DNA from: Clitoria ternatea
Taxonomy: Eukaryota > Streptophyta > Magnoliopsida > Fabales > Fabaceae
Reading direction: 5' to 3'
Length of the DNA stretch: 64,000 bases
Assembly: GCA_037962975.1 (NCBI GenBank)
Contig: CM075674.1
Location: 40,934,501 to 40,998,500 of the forward strand
Part shown: in pieces, positions 11,362 to 21,895 of the stretch
Layout: the number at the start of each line of letters is the position of its first letter
Numbering within the stretch: the stretch's first letter is position 1
Translations under genes and position numbers: made by a program
The notes under the pieces: generated by a model
The model's database searches: none
Told to the model about the DNA's origin: nothing
What the model saw: the letters and a program-made list of their open reading frames with translations, nothing else

Positions 11362-11693
11362 TAATCGATTACGAGGCATAGGTAATCAATTAGCTCACTG
11401 TTTCTGGGGAATTTGAATCGTTTCGCACAGAGAGTAATCGATTACAGCAGTTGAGTAATCGATAGTGAAGAAGCAGAAGCGTCTTAATCGATTGGAATTG
11501 GCTCAGTAATCGATGAATATGAAGATGAAACGTTTTATACCAGAAACAGAGGCTGTGTAATCGATTATGAATTAAAAGGTAATCGATTATGCGTAAAGCA
11601 GAAGCTTACTAATCAATTAGATGGAAATTCATAATCGATTATCAACGAGACAAGAGCTTATTAATCGATTATGTAGATGTATATAATCGATAA
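11362..11693. repeat. Second TAATCGATTA array, internal
   Basis: About twelve copies of TAATCGATTA or one-base variants (TAATCAATTA, TAATCGATTG, truncated TAATCGAT) lie between the end of pol and the start of the extra ORF, spaced 15-70 bp apart. The spacer sequences do not match those of the LTR array. The remaining intergenic bases (11198-11361 and 11694-11817) show nothing else. Confidence 0.9.
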
Positions 11694-11817
11694 TCTGGTT
11701 CAAGAATTTGCAGTTTTCACACAGGAGAGTTGCAATATTAATCAATCATACCACTAATAATAACCAACTCATACAAACATGCCATATAACACTGTTTTTA
11801 TCAAAATACTTTATCAT

Positions 11818-13530
11818 TCAAGCACAATTATTCATGTCAAGAATTCCTAATTCTCTTCTAATATGGATGAATTGCTCCCTAGCTAAAGGTTTGGTGAAAA
11901 TATCTGCTAGTTGCCTAGAAGTTTCAACATGCTCAAGTATACAATCACCCTTTAATACATGGTCTCTAATGAAATGATGTCTAATCTCAATATGTTTAGT
12001 TCTAGAATGCATTACAGGATTCTTTGAGATATTGATAGCACTAGTATTATTACACTTAAGAGGCATATGGTCCAATATAACTCCAAAGTCTAGAAGTTGT
12101 TGTCTCATCCAAAGGATTTGAGCACAACAACTACCAGCTGTAACATATTCTGCCTCAGCTGTTGATAACGCAACACTTACTTGTTTCTTGCTATGCCAAG
12201 AAACAAGAGAACTACCAAGCAAGTGACATGTTCCGCTAGTGCTTTTTCTGTCAAGTTTACATCCTGCAAAATTTGAATCAGAGTAACCAACTAAAGTGCA
12301 TTCAGCCCCTTTGGGGTACCATAAACTAACATTTTGAGTTCTAACTAAATATTTCATTATCCTTTTTACTGCAGTGAGATGTGATTCTTTAGGACAAGCC
12401 TGGTATCTAGCACACATACACACAGCAAACATGATATCCGGTCTACTAGCGGTTAAGTAAAGTAAGGATCCTATCATACCTGTATATTTTGTGAGTTCAA
12501 CATCCTTACCTTTCTCATCCTTGTCCAAATAGCATGAAGTGCCCATGGGTGTGGCAATATCATTTGCTTTGTCCATGTTGAATTTTCTAAGTAGTTCTTT
12601 GTAGTACTTCGATTGATTAATGAATGTGCCTTCATTGGTTTGCTTGATTTGTAGTCCAAGGAAGAAAGTGAGTTCCCCCATCATGGACATTTCAAATTCT
12701 TCCTGCATTAACTTAGCAAACTCCTTGCACATTGACTCATTAGTGGCACCAAATATTATATCATCAACATAAACTTGTACCAATAGTATATTATTCTTTT
12801 TGTGCTTTATGAATAAAGTTGTATCAACCTTTCCTCTTTCAAAATGATTTTCTAAAAGAAATTTGCTCAACCTTTCATACCAAGCTCTTGGAGCTTGTTT
12901 CAAACCATACAGAGCTTTCTTTAATTTGAAAACATGATTTGGAAATTGATGGTTTTCAAAACCTGGAGGTTGATCAACATATACTTCCTCTTGAATGTAT
13001 CTATTCAAGAAAGCACTTTTAACATCTATTTGGTACAATTTGAAGTCCCTACAGCATGCGAAGGCTAATAGTAGTCTAATTGCTTCTAATCTAGCTACGG
13101 GTGCATACGTCTCTTCATAATCAATGCCTTCTTCTTGATTATAGCCTTTAGCTACTAGCCTAGCTTTGTTCCTAGTAATAATACCATTTTCATCCAGTTT
13201 ATTCCTAAATACCCATTTGGTTCCTATTATTTGGTGATCATTGGGTCTTGGCACAAGCTCCCAAACTTCATTTCTTTCAAATTGATTTAGCTCTTCTTGC
13301 ATGGCCAACATCCAATGTTCATCAATAATAGCTTCATTAATGCATTTGGGTTCTATTTGCGATACAAAGGCTAAATGATTGCATGTATTTCTAATTGCAT
13401 TATGAGTACTTACACCTTTTGTCATTTCTCCTATGACTTTGTCTAGAGGATGATCCTTCAAAGTGATCCATTTGTTGTGGTTCCTCATGTTTTGCTGCAT
13501 TTGTGTCTTTGATTTCTCCTTCCTTGTCAT
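11818..13530 (-). pseudogene. Copia pol 3' part: reverse transcriptase and RNase H (intact frame)
   Basis: A 570-codon open frame reads the whole copia RT: WKxV-type entry (NEVWELVPRP), KARLVAKGYNQ, TYAPVARLEAIR, the catalytic YVDD at about residues 254-257, then LGLQI and SLLYLTASRPDI. RNase H follows with DSNFAGC near residue 418 and STAEAEY near 456-462, ending DIFTKPLAREQF. The domain is complete and without stops. It belongs to the same polyprotein as the integrase upstream, but is shifted out of frame somewhere in 13440-13530, so the whole pol is classed as broken. Confidence 0.92.
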
Positions 13531-14845
13531 CTAAGGTCAATTCTTGAAGAGTACCTACAATATCATCAACATCTTCCTTTCTCGGAGGGTTATGGCTATT
13601 TTCATCAAATTTAACATGAATGGATTCTTCTATGATATTCGTGCGTTTGTTGAATATTCTATAAGATTTACTAGATTGAGAGTACCCTAGGAAGATTGCC
13701 TCATCAGATTTGGCATCAAACTTTCCTAGATTATCCTTTCCATTATTGAGCACAAAACATTTACATCCAAAAATATGAAAGTGTGAAATGTTGGGTTTTC
13801 TACCCTTGTAAAGTTCATAGGGGGTTTTCTTTAGAATAGGCCTTATTAAACATCTATTCATAACATAACAAGCGGTGTTTACCGCATCGGCCAAAAAATG
13901 TTTTGCAATATTGTTTTCATTTAACATGGTTCTTGCAAGCTCCACCAAGGATCTATTTTTCCTTTCAACTACTCCATTTTGTTATGGAGTTCTAGGAGCT
14001 GAAAAATTGTGATTAATACCATGTTTTTCGCAAAACTTTTCAAAAGATTGATTTTCAAATTCTCCCCCATGATCGGTTCTAATGGATGTAATTTTAGAAT
14101 TTTGCTCATTTTGGATAATCTTTGCAAGTTTCTTGAATGCATGATATGCTTCATTTTTATGAGCAAGAAACAAGGTCCACGTATATCTAGAATAGTCATC
14201 TACAATTACTAGACCATAGTAGTTACAACCAAAGCTCTTGATTTTGGATGGTCCAAAAAGATCCATGTGCAAAAGTTGTAAAGGCCTTTGTGTGGAAACA
14301 ATGTTTTTAGATTGAAAGGATGCCTTTACTTGTTTCCCCTTTTGACATGCATCACAGAATTTGTTTTCAAATTTGAGCTTTGGTAAACCAATTACTAACT
14401 CCTTAGGAACAAGTTTGTTCAAATGGTCTACATGTATATGAGCTATTCTCCTATGCCATAGCCAAGTTTCATCCTCTCTAGTCATGAAGCATTGTACATC
14501 ATTTGAGGACAAACTATCCATGTCAATCATGTAAATATTATCGATTCTTTGGCCTACAAATTTAATTTCCTTATTAACCTTATGCTCAATTATGCAACAA
14601 TTTGATTCAAACAAAACTCTATATCCTTTGTCACATAATTGACTAATGCTAAGTAGATTATGTTTGAGGCCTTCAACATACAACACGTCACTTATGGATG
14701 TGGAAGAATTCTTACCAATATTTCCAATGCCTAGGATCCTTCCTTTGGTGTTGTCTCCATAGGTGACGCTTCCTTTTCTTTTGGGAGTAAATGATGTGAA
14801 CTTGCTTATGTCTCCCGTCATATGCTTTGAACAGCCACTATCCAA
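13400..14845 (-). pseudogene. Copia pol 5' part: protease and integrase, one nonsense codon and a frameshift
   Basis: The frame starts near a protease-type DSGCS at residues 2-6 of the segment. The integrase zinc finger follows (HRRIAHIHVDHL ... CDACQKG), then the catalytic Asp residues in LHMDLFGPS and IRTDHGGEFEN. A TAA at 13982-13984 falls immediately before the segment with the catalytic Glu (VVERKNRSL). The same frame reopens to 13948-13400 and carries the integrase C-terminus (GRKPNISHFHIFGCKCF). A frameshift at 13440-13530 then separates it from RT. The reading is otherwise well preserved, which suggests recent decay. Confidence 0.9.
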
Positions 14846-14891
14846 GTACCAGTGGGTGTTGCTTGCTTTGAAGCATACCTGTAAAACAAAA

Positions 14892-16550
14892 TCAGTTTAG
14901 AGAACTAGGTACCCACTTTAAGTTGGGTCCTTTAAGGTTAGCTTGTGGTAATGTCCCTTTAGGAACCCACATCTTTCTTATAACCTTTGGCCCTAATTTT
15001 CTAACATTGCAATTCGAAGAGTTATGACCTTTAAAACCGCAATGATTACATTTCATAAAGGGCGAAGATGATTTCATAGGAGGTACAAAGAAATTTTTGT
15101 AATGCTTTTCCTTTTTAACAGAATTGTACCCTAAACCGATTTTGTCAAACATGCATCTTTGGTTTCCAAGAAGTACATTCAAATTATCTCTACCATTTAT
15201 AAACCTTTCTAAAGTTTTGTTTAGATCTAGGACTTTATTTTCTAGATCAATGCATTTCTTAGCAAAATCACAAGGTTTACTCTTAGAACATGTTTGAGCA
15301 TTTTCCAGTTCTTCTTTTAAATAATCATTCTCTTTACACACTTCCATAAGGTGCATCTCTAGAGTGTCACTAGTTTTTCTAGACACCTTAAGTCTATTAG
15401 AGACTTTCACAAATTTGTCATACAATTCATTAAAAGCATTAAGTAATTCTCCCTTATCAAGGTCATGAAGATTTACCTCATCATCTTCTTCTTGGTGATT
15501 TGTCATGAGGCAAAGGTTTGCCTCTTCATTTTCCGAGTCATCCAAGCTACTTATCTCGTTTTCATCCCACGCGATATAAACTCTTCTTCTCCCCTTTTTC
15601 TCTTGGCCCTTCTTTTTAAGATTTGGGCAATCGGCCTTGAAGTGTCCTTCTTTCCCACATTCAAAACAACTGGGTGAGGAAGATGATTCATTAGGTGTAG
15701 ATTTCTTACCTTGTGTTTTGAAGTTCCTTTGGAATCGTTTGTTTCTCATGAACTTTCCGAATCTTTTTACAAACAATCCAAATTCTTCTTCTTCATTAAG
15801 ATCACTACATGATTCTTCTTCATGTATAGAGGTGGCCTTGAGAGCTAAGCCTTTCTTCTTGGAGGATTTTTCTTCTTCCTCCGCTAGCTTTAAGACTTTT
15901 AGTTCTTGCTCTTGCTCTTGTAATTTCCCAAAGAGTGTTGCAAGAGACATCTCATTGATGCTTGGAGATTGTTTTATGGCTGTGACAAGTGGTTGCCATT
16001 CCCTGCTAAGACTTTTTAAAACTTTATGCACAAGTTCTTTGTTAGTGTAAACTTTGCCAAGAGTAATGAGATGATTAATAATAAGAGTAAATCTCTTCTG
16101 CATTTCTACTATGTTTTCCCCCGAGTTTATTCTAAAACTTTCATATTAACTTGTCAAGGTGCTAATCTTGGAGTCCTTCACATCGCTAGTACCTTCGTGA
16201 GTTACTTGTAGAGTATCCCACATTTCCTTAGCGGATTGATAAGTCATTATTCTAAAAAATTCATCTGGACCTAATGCCATAGTGATGAGATTCTTTGCCT
16301 TATAGCCATATTGCACTTTCTTTTCTTCATCACTGGTCCATTCATCCATAGGTTTTTCAACATTTTTACTATCAATAGTATGCATTGGTATATAAGGACC
16401 ATTTTCAATGGCATTCCAAACTCTCAAATCAATAGATTGAATGAAGATTTTCATTCTTTCTTTCCAAAACGCATAGCCTTCCCCATTGAAAGTGGGAGGT
16501 CTATTTATAGCACCACCCTCGGGAAAAAGGTTATGAGAACTTGAGGCCAT
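14892..16550 (-). pseudogene. Copia gag with two zinc knuckles, one nonsense codon
   Basis: The frame opens MASSSHNLFPEGG and contains the copia gag N-terminal domain (RPPTFNGEGYAFWKERM). It runs to an in-frame TAA at 16146-16148, then continues in the same frame (FTLIINHLITLGK, NKELVHKVLKSL) to 14892. Knuckles are CFECGKEGHFKADC and CNHCGFKGHNSSNC, both CX2CX4HX4C. An acidic stretch and a coiled-coil-like region (KVSNRLKVSRKTSDTLEMH) lie between them. Gag ends in a different frame from pol; see the junction at 14846-14900. Confidence 0.9.
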
Positions 16551-16592
16551 CTAGTCTCTTGAAGCTGTTAAGCTTGATCTACCAAGAGTCAA

Positions 16593-16604
16593 GCTTTGAT
16601 ACCA
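16593..16604 (-). other. Primer binding site of the copia element
   Basis: The minus strand reads TGGTATCAAAGC two bases inside the 5' LTR (16607-18066), complementary to the 3' end of initiator tRNA-Met and typical of Ty1/copia elements. Confidence 0.93.
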
Positions 16605-16606
16605 CT

Positions 16607-18066
16607 TGTTGTTCAAGTGGCCTCAATACTCAAGAGGGGGGGTGAATTGAGTTTTAAAAACTTTGATTGGAATGCCTTTGAACTTGATTTTTATATCCAA
16701 GTTTACAAGAATATGCAAGTGAAATCAAGTTAAAGATAGTATGCAATGCACCACAAGGATAAATATAGCTGAAGCAATTTAACAAACACTTGGTGGGCAG
16801 TATTTGAAATATATCAAATTAGACAAGCTCAAGTATGCAATTCACAATCAATCAACACAAATCAACCAATTGCAGTATATGAAAGTAAAAGAGTAAGGGA
16901 GAGGAGCTTGCAAACCAATATAACGAGTTCCACCAACACCAGTGTACGTCTCGCCTCTAAGCAACCCACTTAGAGGATTTCCATTGTTGAAGTTTAGAGA
17001 TACAAGCTATGAGCAATTGCAGCTTCCTAGTGTCCCACACTCAAGAACTCAATCCTCACTAGCAAAGGGTAACCCACCCAATCTCTCAAACTCTCAATAC
17101 CCAAAGGTTGAACCCCAACCTTTGTGACCACTCAATCCTAGAGTGAAAACCTTTGTGTTTGATGAAGTGTTTACAAGGAAATGACTCTCTTAATAGAGTA
17201 GATGCACAAGTGAAAGATCACATAAATTCTAACTCTCAAGATGAGAGGATGTACAAATTTAAACTCAGAATATACAAGAAAGATGGCTTACTAAGCACAA
17301 GAACAAGTGTAGAATGATAGCTTCTAGTTTTTGTTTTTTTTTGTGCTTAATTTCCTCTTGAATTTATAGATCCATTTGAGAGCTTGAGGAGTGCCTTTCT
17401 TCTTCCTAGCCGTTGCACATAGTGGGGGTCTGAAGGAATGATGGAGACATGTGCTGGTTTCCCACTAATATGTGTTTTTCCACTTTCGTAATCGATTACG
17501 CCTCGAGCTGTAATCGATTACACTTTGAATTTTTCATTCCAGATCGTGCTGTAATCGATTATCCCTTTATGTATAATCGACTAGCTTCAAGTCAGAGGGC
17601 TTCTAATCGATTATTTCTTGGCCTGTAATTGATTAGGGATGATATCTAATGCATTTAATTTGGCTTCGCAGCTACGTAATCGATTATATAGTCCTGGTAA
17701 TCGATTAGCTTACTTCTAGTAGCCTTCTAATCGATTGGATGAATTTCCTTAATCGATTAGCCTTTATACCTGATGCTTTTAATGCCATTTTTGATTTTGG
17801 TAATCGATTATGTCATGTGTGTAATCGATTACTGTAATTCCAGTAGCTCTTTAATCAATTATTTTAATTGCTGTAATCGATTATCTTATGTCCTGTTGCA
17901 GTTGTTCCAAAAACAGAATCACCCTAATCGATTAGACTGACCTTCCTAATCGATTTACTTCGCACTGTTTCTGGGTCTGATTCCATGTCTTTGTTTTTGC
18001 AAGAATTTCTTCAAGAGTGTTTTGTCATTATTAAAATCCTTGTACCTGTTATCACATTCAAACACA
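16607..18066 (-). repeat. Copia 5' LTR
   Basis: It is 1460 bp, the same length as the 3' LTR, bounded on the minus strand by TG and CA. About 40 substitutions against the other LTR were counted by eye, no clear indels, mostly C/T and G/A changes. Confidence 0.93.
17489..17956. repeat. TAATCGATTA palindrome array in the 5' LTR
   Basis: Sixteen sites stand in register with those of the other LTR. A few sites have decayed independently (for example TAATCGACTA, TAATCAATTA, TAATCGATTT). Confidence 0.95.
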
Positions 18067-18071
18067 GTTGT
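18067..18071. repeat. Target-site duplication GTTGT, second copy
   Basis: Identical to 8129-8133. The Athila gag sequence resumes directly after it. Confidence 0.95.
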
Positions 18072-19300
18072 TATGGGTGGCAAGTGAGTCCACCTTAAAA
18101 GTTAAGTTCTTTATGGCCTCAGAAAACTCATTGTTTTGCTTGATTTGAGTAGTCACAAATGTTTCCATTAGGGACTCCAATTTTGATTTCTGTTGAATAT
18201 AGGGTCCTTGTCATTGTCTGTAACTACTTTGGTTGCCTTGAAATGGATATGGTCTATTTTGGAAACTAGGTGGTCCTTGTGGTTGTCTAAAATTATTTGC
18301 AAAATTCCCACTATAGTTCCTAATTGCATCCACCTGATGCACCTCCAGTTCGACACTCTGGGCTATTCCAAGCTCACAACCTGAAGTACTATGACCTGAA
18401 ACACCACATAACTCACAAACAACATTAGTATCATATGTTCCCAGCTTATCAAATTTAATAGATAAGGCCTCTACTTTAGCAGTAAGTAAAGAAATAGCAT
18501 CAAGAGAGTACTTACCTGGAGTTTTTAATGGAAAACTCATTTTAAAAGACCATTAGTATGTGCTCTATGCCACTTCTTCTATAAGGTTGTACCCTTTCTC
18601 CATATTTTTACTCATGAAGGCTCCACCAGCTATGGCATCCAAGGCAACCATTTGATTTGGGGTTAAACCGTTATGGAAGATGTGGACCGTTAACCATCGT
18701 TCCACCCCATGATGTGGGTATTCTCTAAGTATCTCCTTGTACCTCTCTCAGGCATCATACAAGGTCTCATCATCTTTCTGGGTGAAAGTGATGATTTACC
18801 TCCTGAGTTGGTCTATTTTATTGTGTGGGAAGTACTTGTTGAGAAAGGCATGAGATAGCTGCTCCCAAGTTATAATGGATCCTTCAGGGAGCGAATACAA
18901 CCAAGATCTAGCTTTATCCCTCAAAGAGAATGGGAAAAGCCTTAACCAGATTGCATCACTAAAGACGCCATTTACCTTGAGTGAATCACAGTACTCAAGG
19001 AAGATTTATAAATGTAGATTCAGGTCTACGGAAGGCAATCCACCAAACTAATTTTATTGAACCATCGAAAGCAAGGATGACTTCAACTCAAAGTTGTTTG
19101 CTTCAATGGTTGGCCATTAGATGCTAGGCCTTCTACCCATCGCATTGGGCGTTGCAAAATCACGAAGTGCTCTATTATTGGGATTATCCATTTATGCTTC
19201 GGTAGTTGAACTTAAAGCTTGTTGCTTGCTTTGCTTTAGTTTTTTTTAAGCGCTTTAATTTTTCTAAGAGTCCTTTCGATTTCAGGGTCCAAGATACGTT
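18072..19300 (-). pseudogene. Athila gag, 5' and middle part
   Basis: On the minus strand gag begins near 19290 with a segment like DPEIERTLRKIK. The capsid core follows at about 19030-18700 (LFPFSLRDKARSWL, then ITWEQLSHAFLNKYFP, then YPHHGVERWL, then HIFHNGLTPNQMVALD). The zinc knuckle lies at 18540-18211 as CELCGVSGHSTSGC (CX2CX4HX4C), then an Asn/Gln/Pro-rich tail. Several in-frame stops occur in the core. The sequence is interrupted at 18072 by the copia TSD and continues at 8128. Gag packages element RNA in autonomous relatives; this copy cannot be translated whole. Confidence 0.85.
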
Positions 19301-19466
19301 CAAAGCTGGAACTCCTACACATAAAAGGACTTGCACAATCGACAAAATAGCAAAAACCCAAGTGTAAATCTGTAGAAAAATAAAAAATAAACAAAAAAGT
19401 AAATACAGAAAAATTAAAATGCCTAATCTAATCAAATCATTGCTTTGTGAATATTAGGGGAGGCAC

Positions 19467-19485
19467 AATCCCTGGAAACGACACC
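19467..19485 (-). other. Primer binding site of the Athila element
   Basis: The minus strand reads TGGTGTCGTTTCCAGGGAT, close to the Athila PBS (TGGCGCCGTTGCCGGGG type, reported to pair with tRNA-Asp from memory), with a few substitutions. It lies about eight bases after the LTR end. Confidence 0.75.
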
Positions 19486-19492
19486 AAAAACT

Positions 19493-21037
19493 TAATAGCC
19501 GTTCCGTAAGTATACAATTTATCAAAGTAATAAAAATATCGTTCCCATAGAGATTGTGCCCAATTACCGGTTTATAATGATTCAATTATTTAGACAAGTC
19601 AATTCAATTTAAGAGGAATTTAAATTGTCTAAATTACTAACAAAAAACTCAAGGCCTTTTTGAAATAAAAATCAAATCACTTTTTAGAGATTAATCGAAG
19701 AAATGCACTTGGGAATTTAAGGGTTCATATGAGGTACCAAATTCAAGTGTAATTCATTTCTCCAATTATGAAATTTCTTTTCTAAGGTGGATTTCCCTAA
19801 GTTAACTAATAACTTTCTCTCGAAACCTAATTAATGTACCTAATCTCCAAAGAACCGCGTTTAATCTATCAATGAAGTCTGTTATGCTTTATGAAAACCC
19901 AATTAGTTCCTCAAATGGTTTCGCCTACTCTTGTAACTCAAAACCATATGTTCAATTTCATGATTTTCAAATCAGATGCCAATCTTTTGATTACGCACAT
20001 CACTTATTATCATCTACGCTTATTTCTAAGTCTTGTAAAAGCATTAAGAATCCATGAATTGAATAGAAAACAAAATTTTATAAATGAAGAACAAAGAACA
20101 ATTAAATCTGATACATGAACATATTACCCCTTAATCCCAAGAATAAGTTTTAATGTGTCATAGAAAAGATGATTACAATTCCACAATCAATTAATTCAAT
20201 TCTCAACATAGAAGAAAACGAAATACAAAACCAAGAATCAAAAAATAGAAGAAGAGCTCTCACTATGTCTTCCAAATCTTTCCCCTAAATTTTTTAATCT
20301 GATGTCCTTTGGTGTTGATCCTTGATTCTCCTCTCAAATCCCTTGAGAAAAACCCTTAATTTTCTTTTAAAAAGATGTCTAAAGTCTCTGTGTGTTTTTC
20401 CAATATGTGCCCCATCTTTTCTATATCAGAAACTGCTCCTAAAATTAAGGAAAAAATAGAACATGCAAAATCCACTGGCTATGGTAAATTCCCACGGCCA
20501 GTGGATCGTGACAAGGGTCTTAGAATTTCACAAATTCCTTTCCAGGCAGCAAATTCCACGGCCAGTGGATTTTTTCCACTGCTAGTGGATTTCAATTAGT
20601 AAGATCCATAGCCAGTGGATTTTTTCCAAGGCCAGTGGATTTCTTTGGCTTATTTTCCCTCAACTCCAGTAAGTTCCACGGCCAGTGGATTTTTTCCATT
20701 GGCAATGGATTCTTCAAAAGCTATATTTCTTGTGAATTTGGAGCATGTTGACGTCCTTTAAGGTTCGACTCACTTGTTTCCTCTTTCCAAGAGTCGGGAT
20801 AACTTTATTTTTGTACTTTTGGTAGCTTGAACTCTTTCCATTCATCCAATGCTCCTCAAATACCTCTTGTTTTCTTAGACATAAACCTAAAACAAAGCAA
20901 TTCCTGCAAAAATAGACACCCGAGTAGCGTGTGCGGAATGAAAGAGAACAAATGGGATTAAGGGGAAAAACTAACATAAATGAACTAAAAATGATGATAA
21001 AATGACCCTAAAACTAATGCAAACTAGACACTTATCA
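19493..21037 (-). repeat. Athila 5' LTR
   Basis: On the minus strand it starts TGATAAGTGTCTAGTTTGC, a start recalled for Diaspora-type LTRs, and ends near CGGCTATT just before the PBS. It is about 1545 bp. No partner LTR is present in the window. Short ORFs inside are not credible genes. It contains the palindromic array at 20466-20712. Confidence 0.8.
20466..20712. repeat. CCACGGCCAGTGG-type palindrome array in the Athila LTR
   Basis: At least eight copies of a 13-14 bp imperfect palindrome (CCACTGGC..., CCACGGCCAGTGGA, CCATAGCCAGTGGA) occur within 250 bp, several as direct pairs separated by TTTTTT. Confidence 0.85.
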
Positions 21038-21326
21038 CTAGTCTAACTAGTTTATTATATGAATGCTAGATATGGGATCAAATAATCAATTTTTGACTAC
21101 CCACAGGGTCCTTTATTTACTCTCTCTTATATTATATTATTAATTATTGTTAAGTATAACCCTATATTATTATTATATACACTTACTATCTCTTTTATCG
21201 ATTTTTCTCAACCCAACTACATTATTCTTCTTATGAAAAAGGTTTCTATCCTAATTATCATTTATAGAACTCCCACAATTGTAAACTTACGAGGTTAAGT
21301 TTACTTACCGAAAACAAGGATGTTAC
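21038..21326. other. AT-rich spacer
   Basis: No gene or repeat recognised. It lies between the Athila 5' LTR and the MADS fragment. Confidence 0.5.
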
Positions 21327-21530
21327 ATTGAAGAGGGTCAACGGGTGGACAATGAGCATGCCCCCAATCTCCAGCTCACTCGTATCTTCAATGAGCTTGA
21401 AGCAAACAAGATACGAAGCCAAGAACTGAGCGGTTTGGCAAAGATAGCCCAAACTTAAATTTGGTTTGCTTCTCCTATGTAAACCATGAATCTAAATCAA
21501 CTCAATCTCTTTATATAAGATTGAGGTCAA
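21327..21530 (+). pseudogene. 3' fragment of a type I MADS-box gene (M1)
   Basis: The plus strand reads QRVDNEHAPNLQLTRIF, NELEANKIRSQELSGLAK and MNLNQLNLF, matching the middle and C-terminal parts of the M2 and M3 sequences nearby. The MADS domain is absent, one stop falls after AKIAQT, and the frame ends soon after. It points toward M2 (21896-22765, minus), so the two stand tail to tail about 370 bp apart. The 3' flank to 21895 is shared with the flank of M3 at 40660-41105. Confidence 0.8.
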
Positions 21531-21895
21531 TAAGAGGAGTAGATGTTGTCTTAACCAGTTTCTTATTCTTGGTTGGCCAAAGTTTGTAATTTAGTTGTCT
21601 TGACCATTTAGCTATTATATATGTATTTTATGTTTGAAATAATAGAGGACATCTTAATTATTTTCATATATACTACAGAAATTAAAAGTTATTGAAATTT
21701 AGTAGATCTCTTAGTTTCATTTGAATTTATTGATCATACCTATGATCAAGATCTTCAAATTTAGTTATCATGTGTACAATAGGAAAAATATATAATGATT
21801 AGAAAAATTAAAGAGATCATATTTTACTTGTATCTGAAAAACATGTACTTAAAAATATTTTTCATTACACTAAAATATTTTGAAAGAATAACATA
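21531..21895. other. Shared 3' flank between tail-to-tail MADS sequences
   Basis: AT-rich, no ORF. It aligns by eye to 40700-41105 (strings such as AGCTATTATATATGTATTTT and CATATTTTACTTGTAT). It is presumably the joined 3' UTRs of the convergent pair. Confidence 0.65.

Larger units (their letters stand above)
8134..18066 (-). mobile_element. Complete Sirevirus-type Ty1/copia element, 9933 bp
   Basis: Two LTRs of 1460 bp (8134-9593 and 16607-18066), an iMet-type PBS beside the LTR at 16607, a polypurine tract beside the LTR at 8134-9593, and a perfect 5-bp TSD define a full element on the minus strand. Gag (CCHC) comes first, then protease, integrase and RT-RNase H in copia order, then an extra ORF downstream of pol. 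The size, extra ORF and iMet PBS fit the Sirevirus group (SIRE1/Maximus-like). Stops in gag, integrase and the extra ORF, plus a frameshift before RT, make it non-autonomous now. By eye the LTRs differ at about 40 sites (roughly 3%), mostly transitions. Confidence 0.93.
4485..21037 (-). mobile_element. Athila-type Ty3/gypsy element, 3'-truncated, hosting a nested copia
   Basis: Read on the minus strand the order is 5' LTR (21037-19493), PBS, gag, protease, RT, RNase H and integrase, as in Athila-type elements (Diaspora and Calypso of soybean are the comparison from memory). The element then stops at integrase near 4485: the env-like region and 3' LTR are missing. A complete Sirevirus-type copia (8134-18066) sits within gag. 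Coding regions carry many stops and frameshifts, so this is an old, non-functional copy. Confidence 0.85.

Noticed and set aside
19184..19435. 83-codon ORF with a hydrophobic N-terminus
   Set aside because: Lies in the Athila leader and out of frame with gag; the hydrophobic stretch is AT-rich leader sequence.
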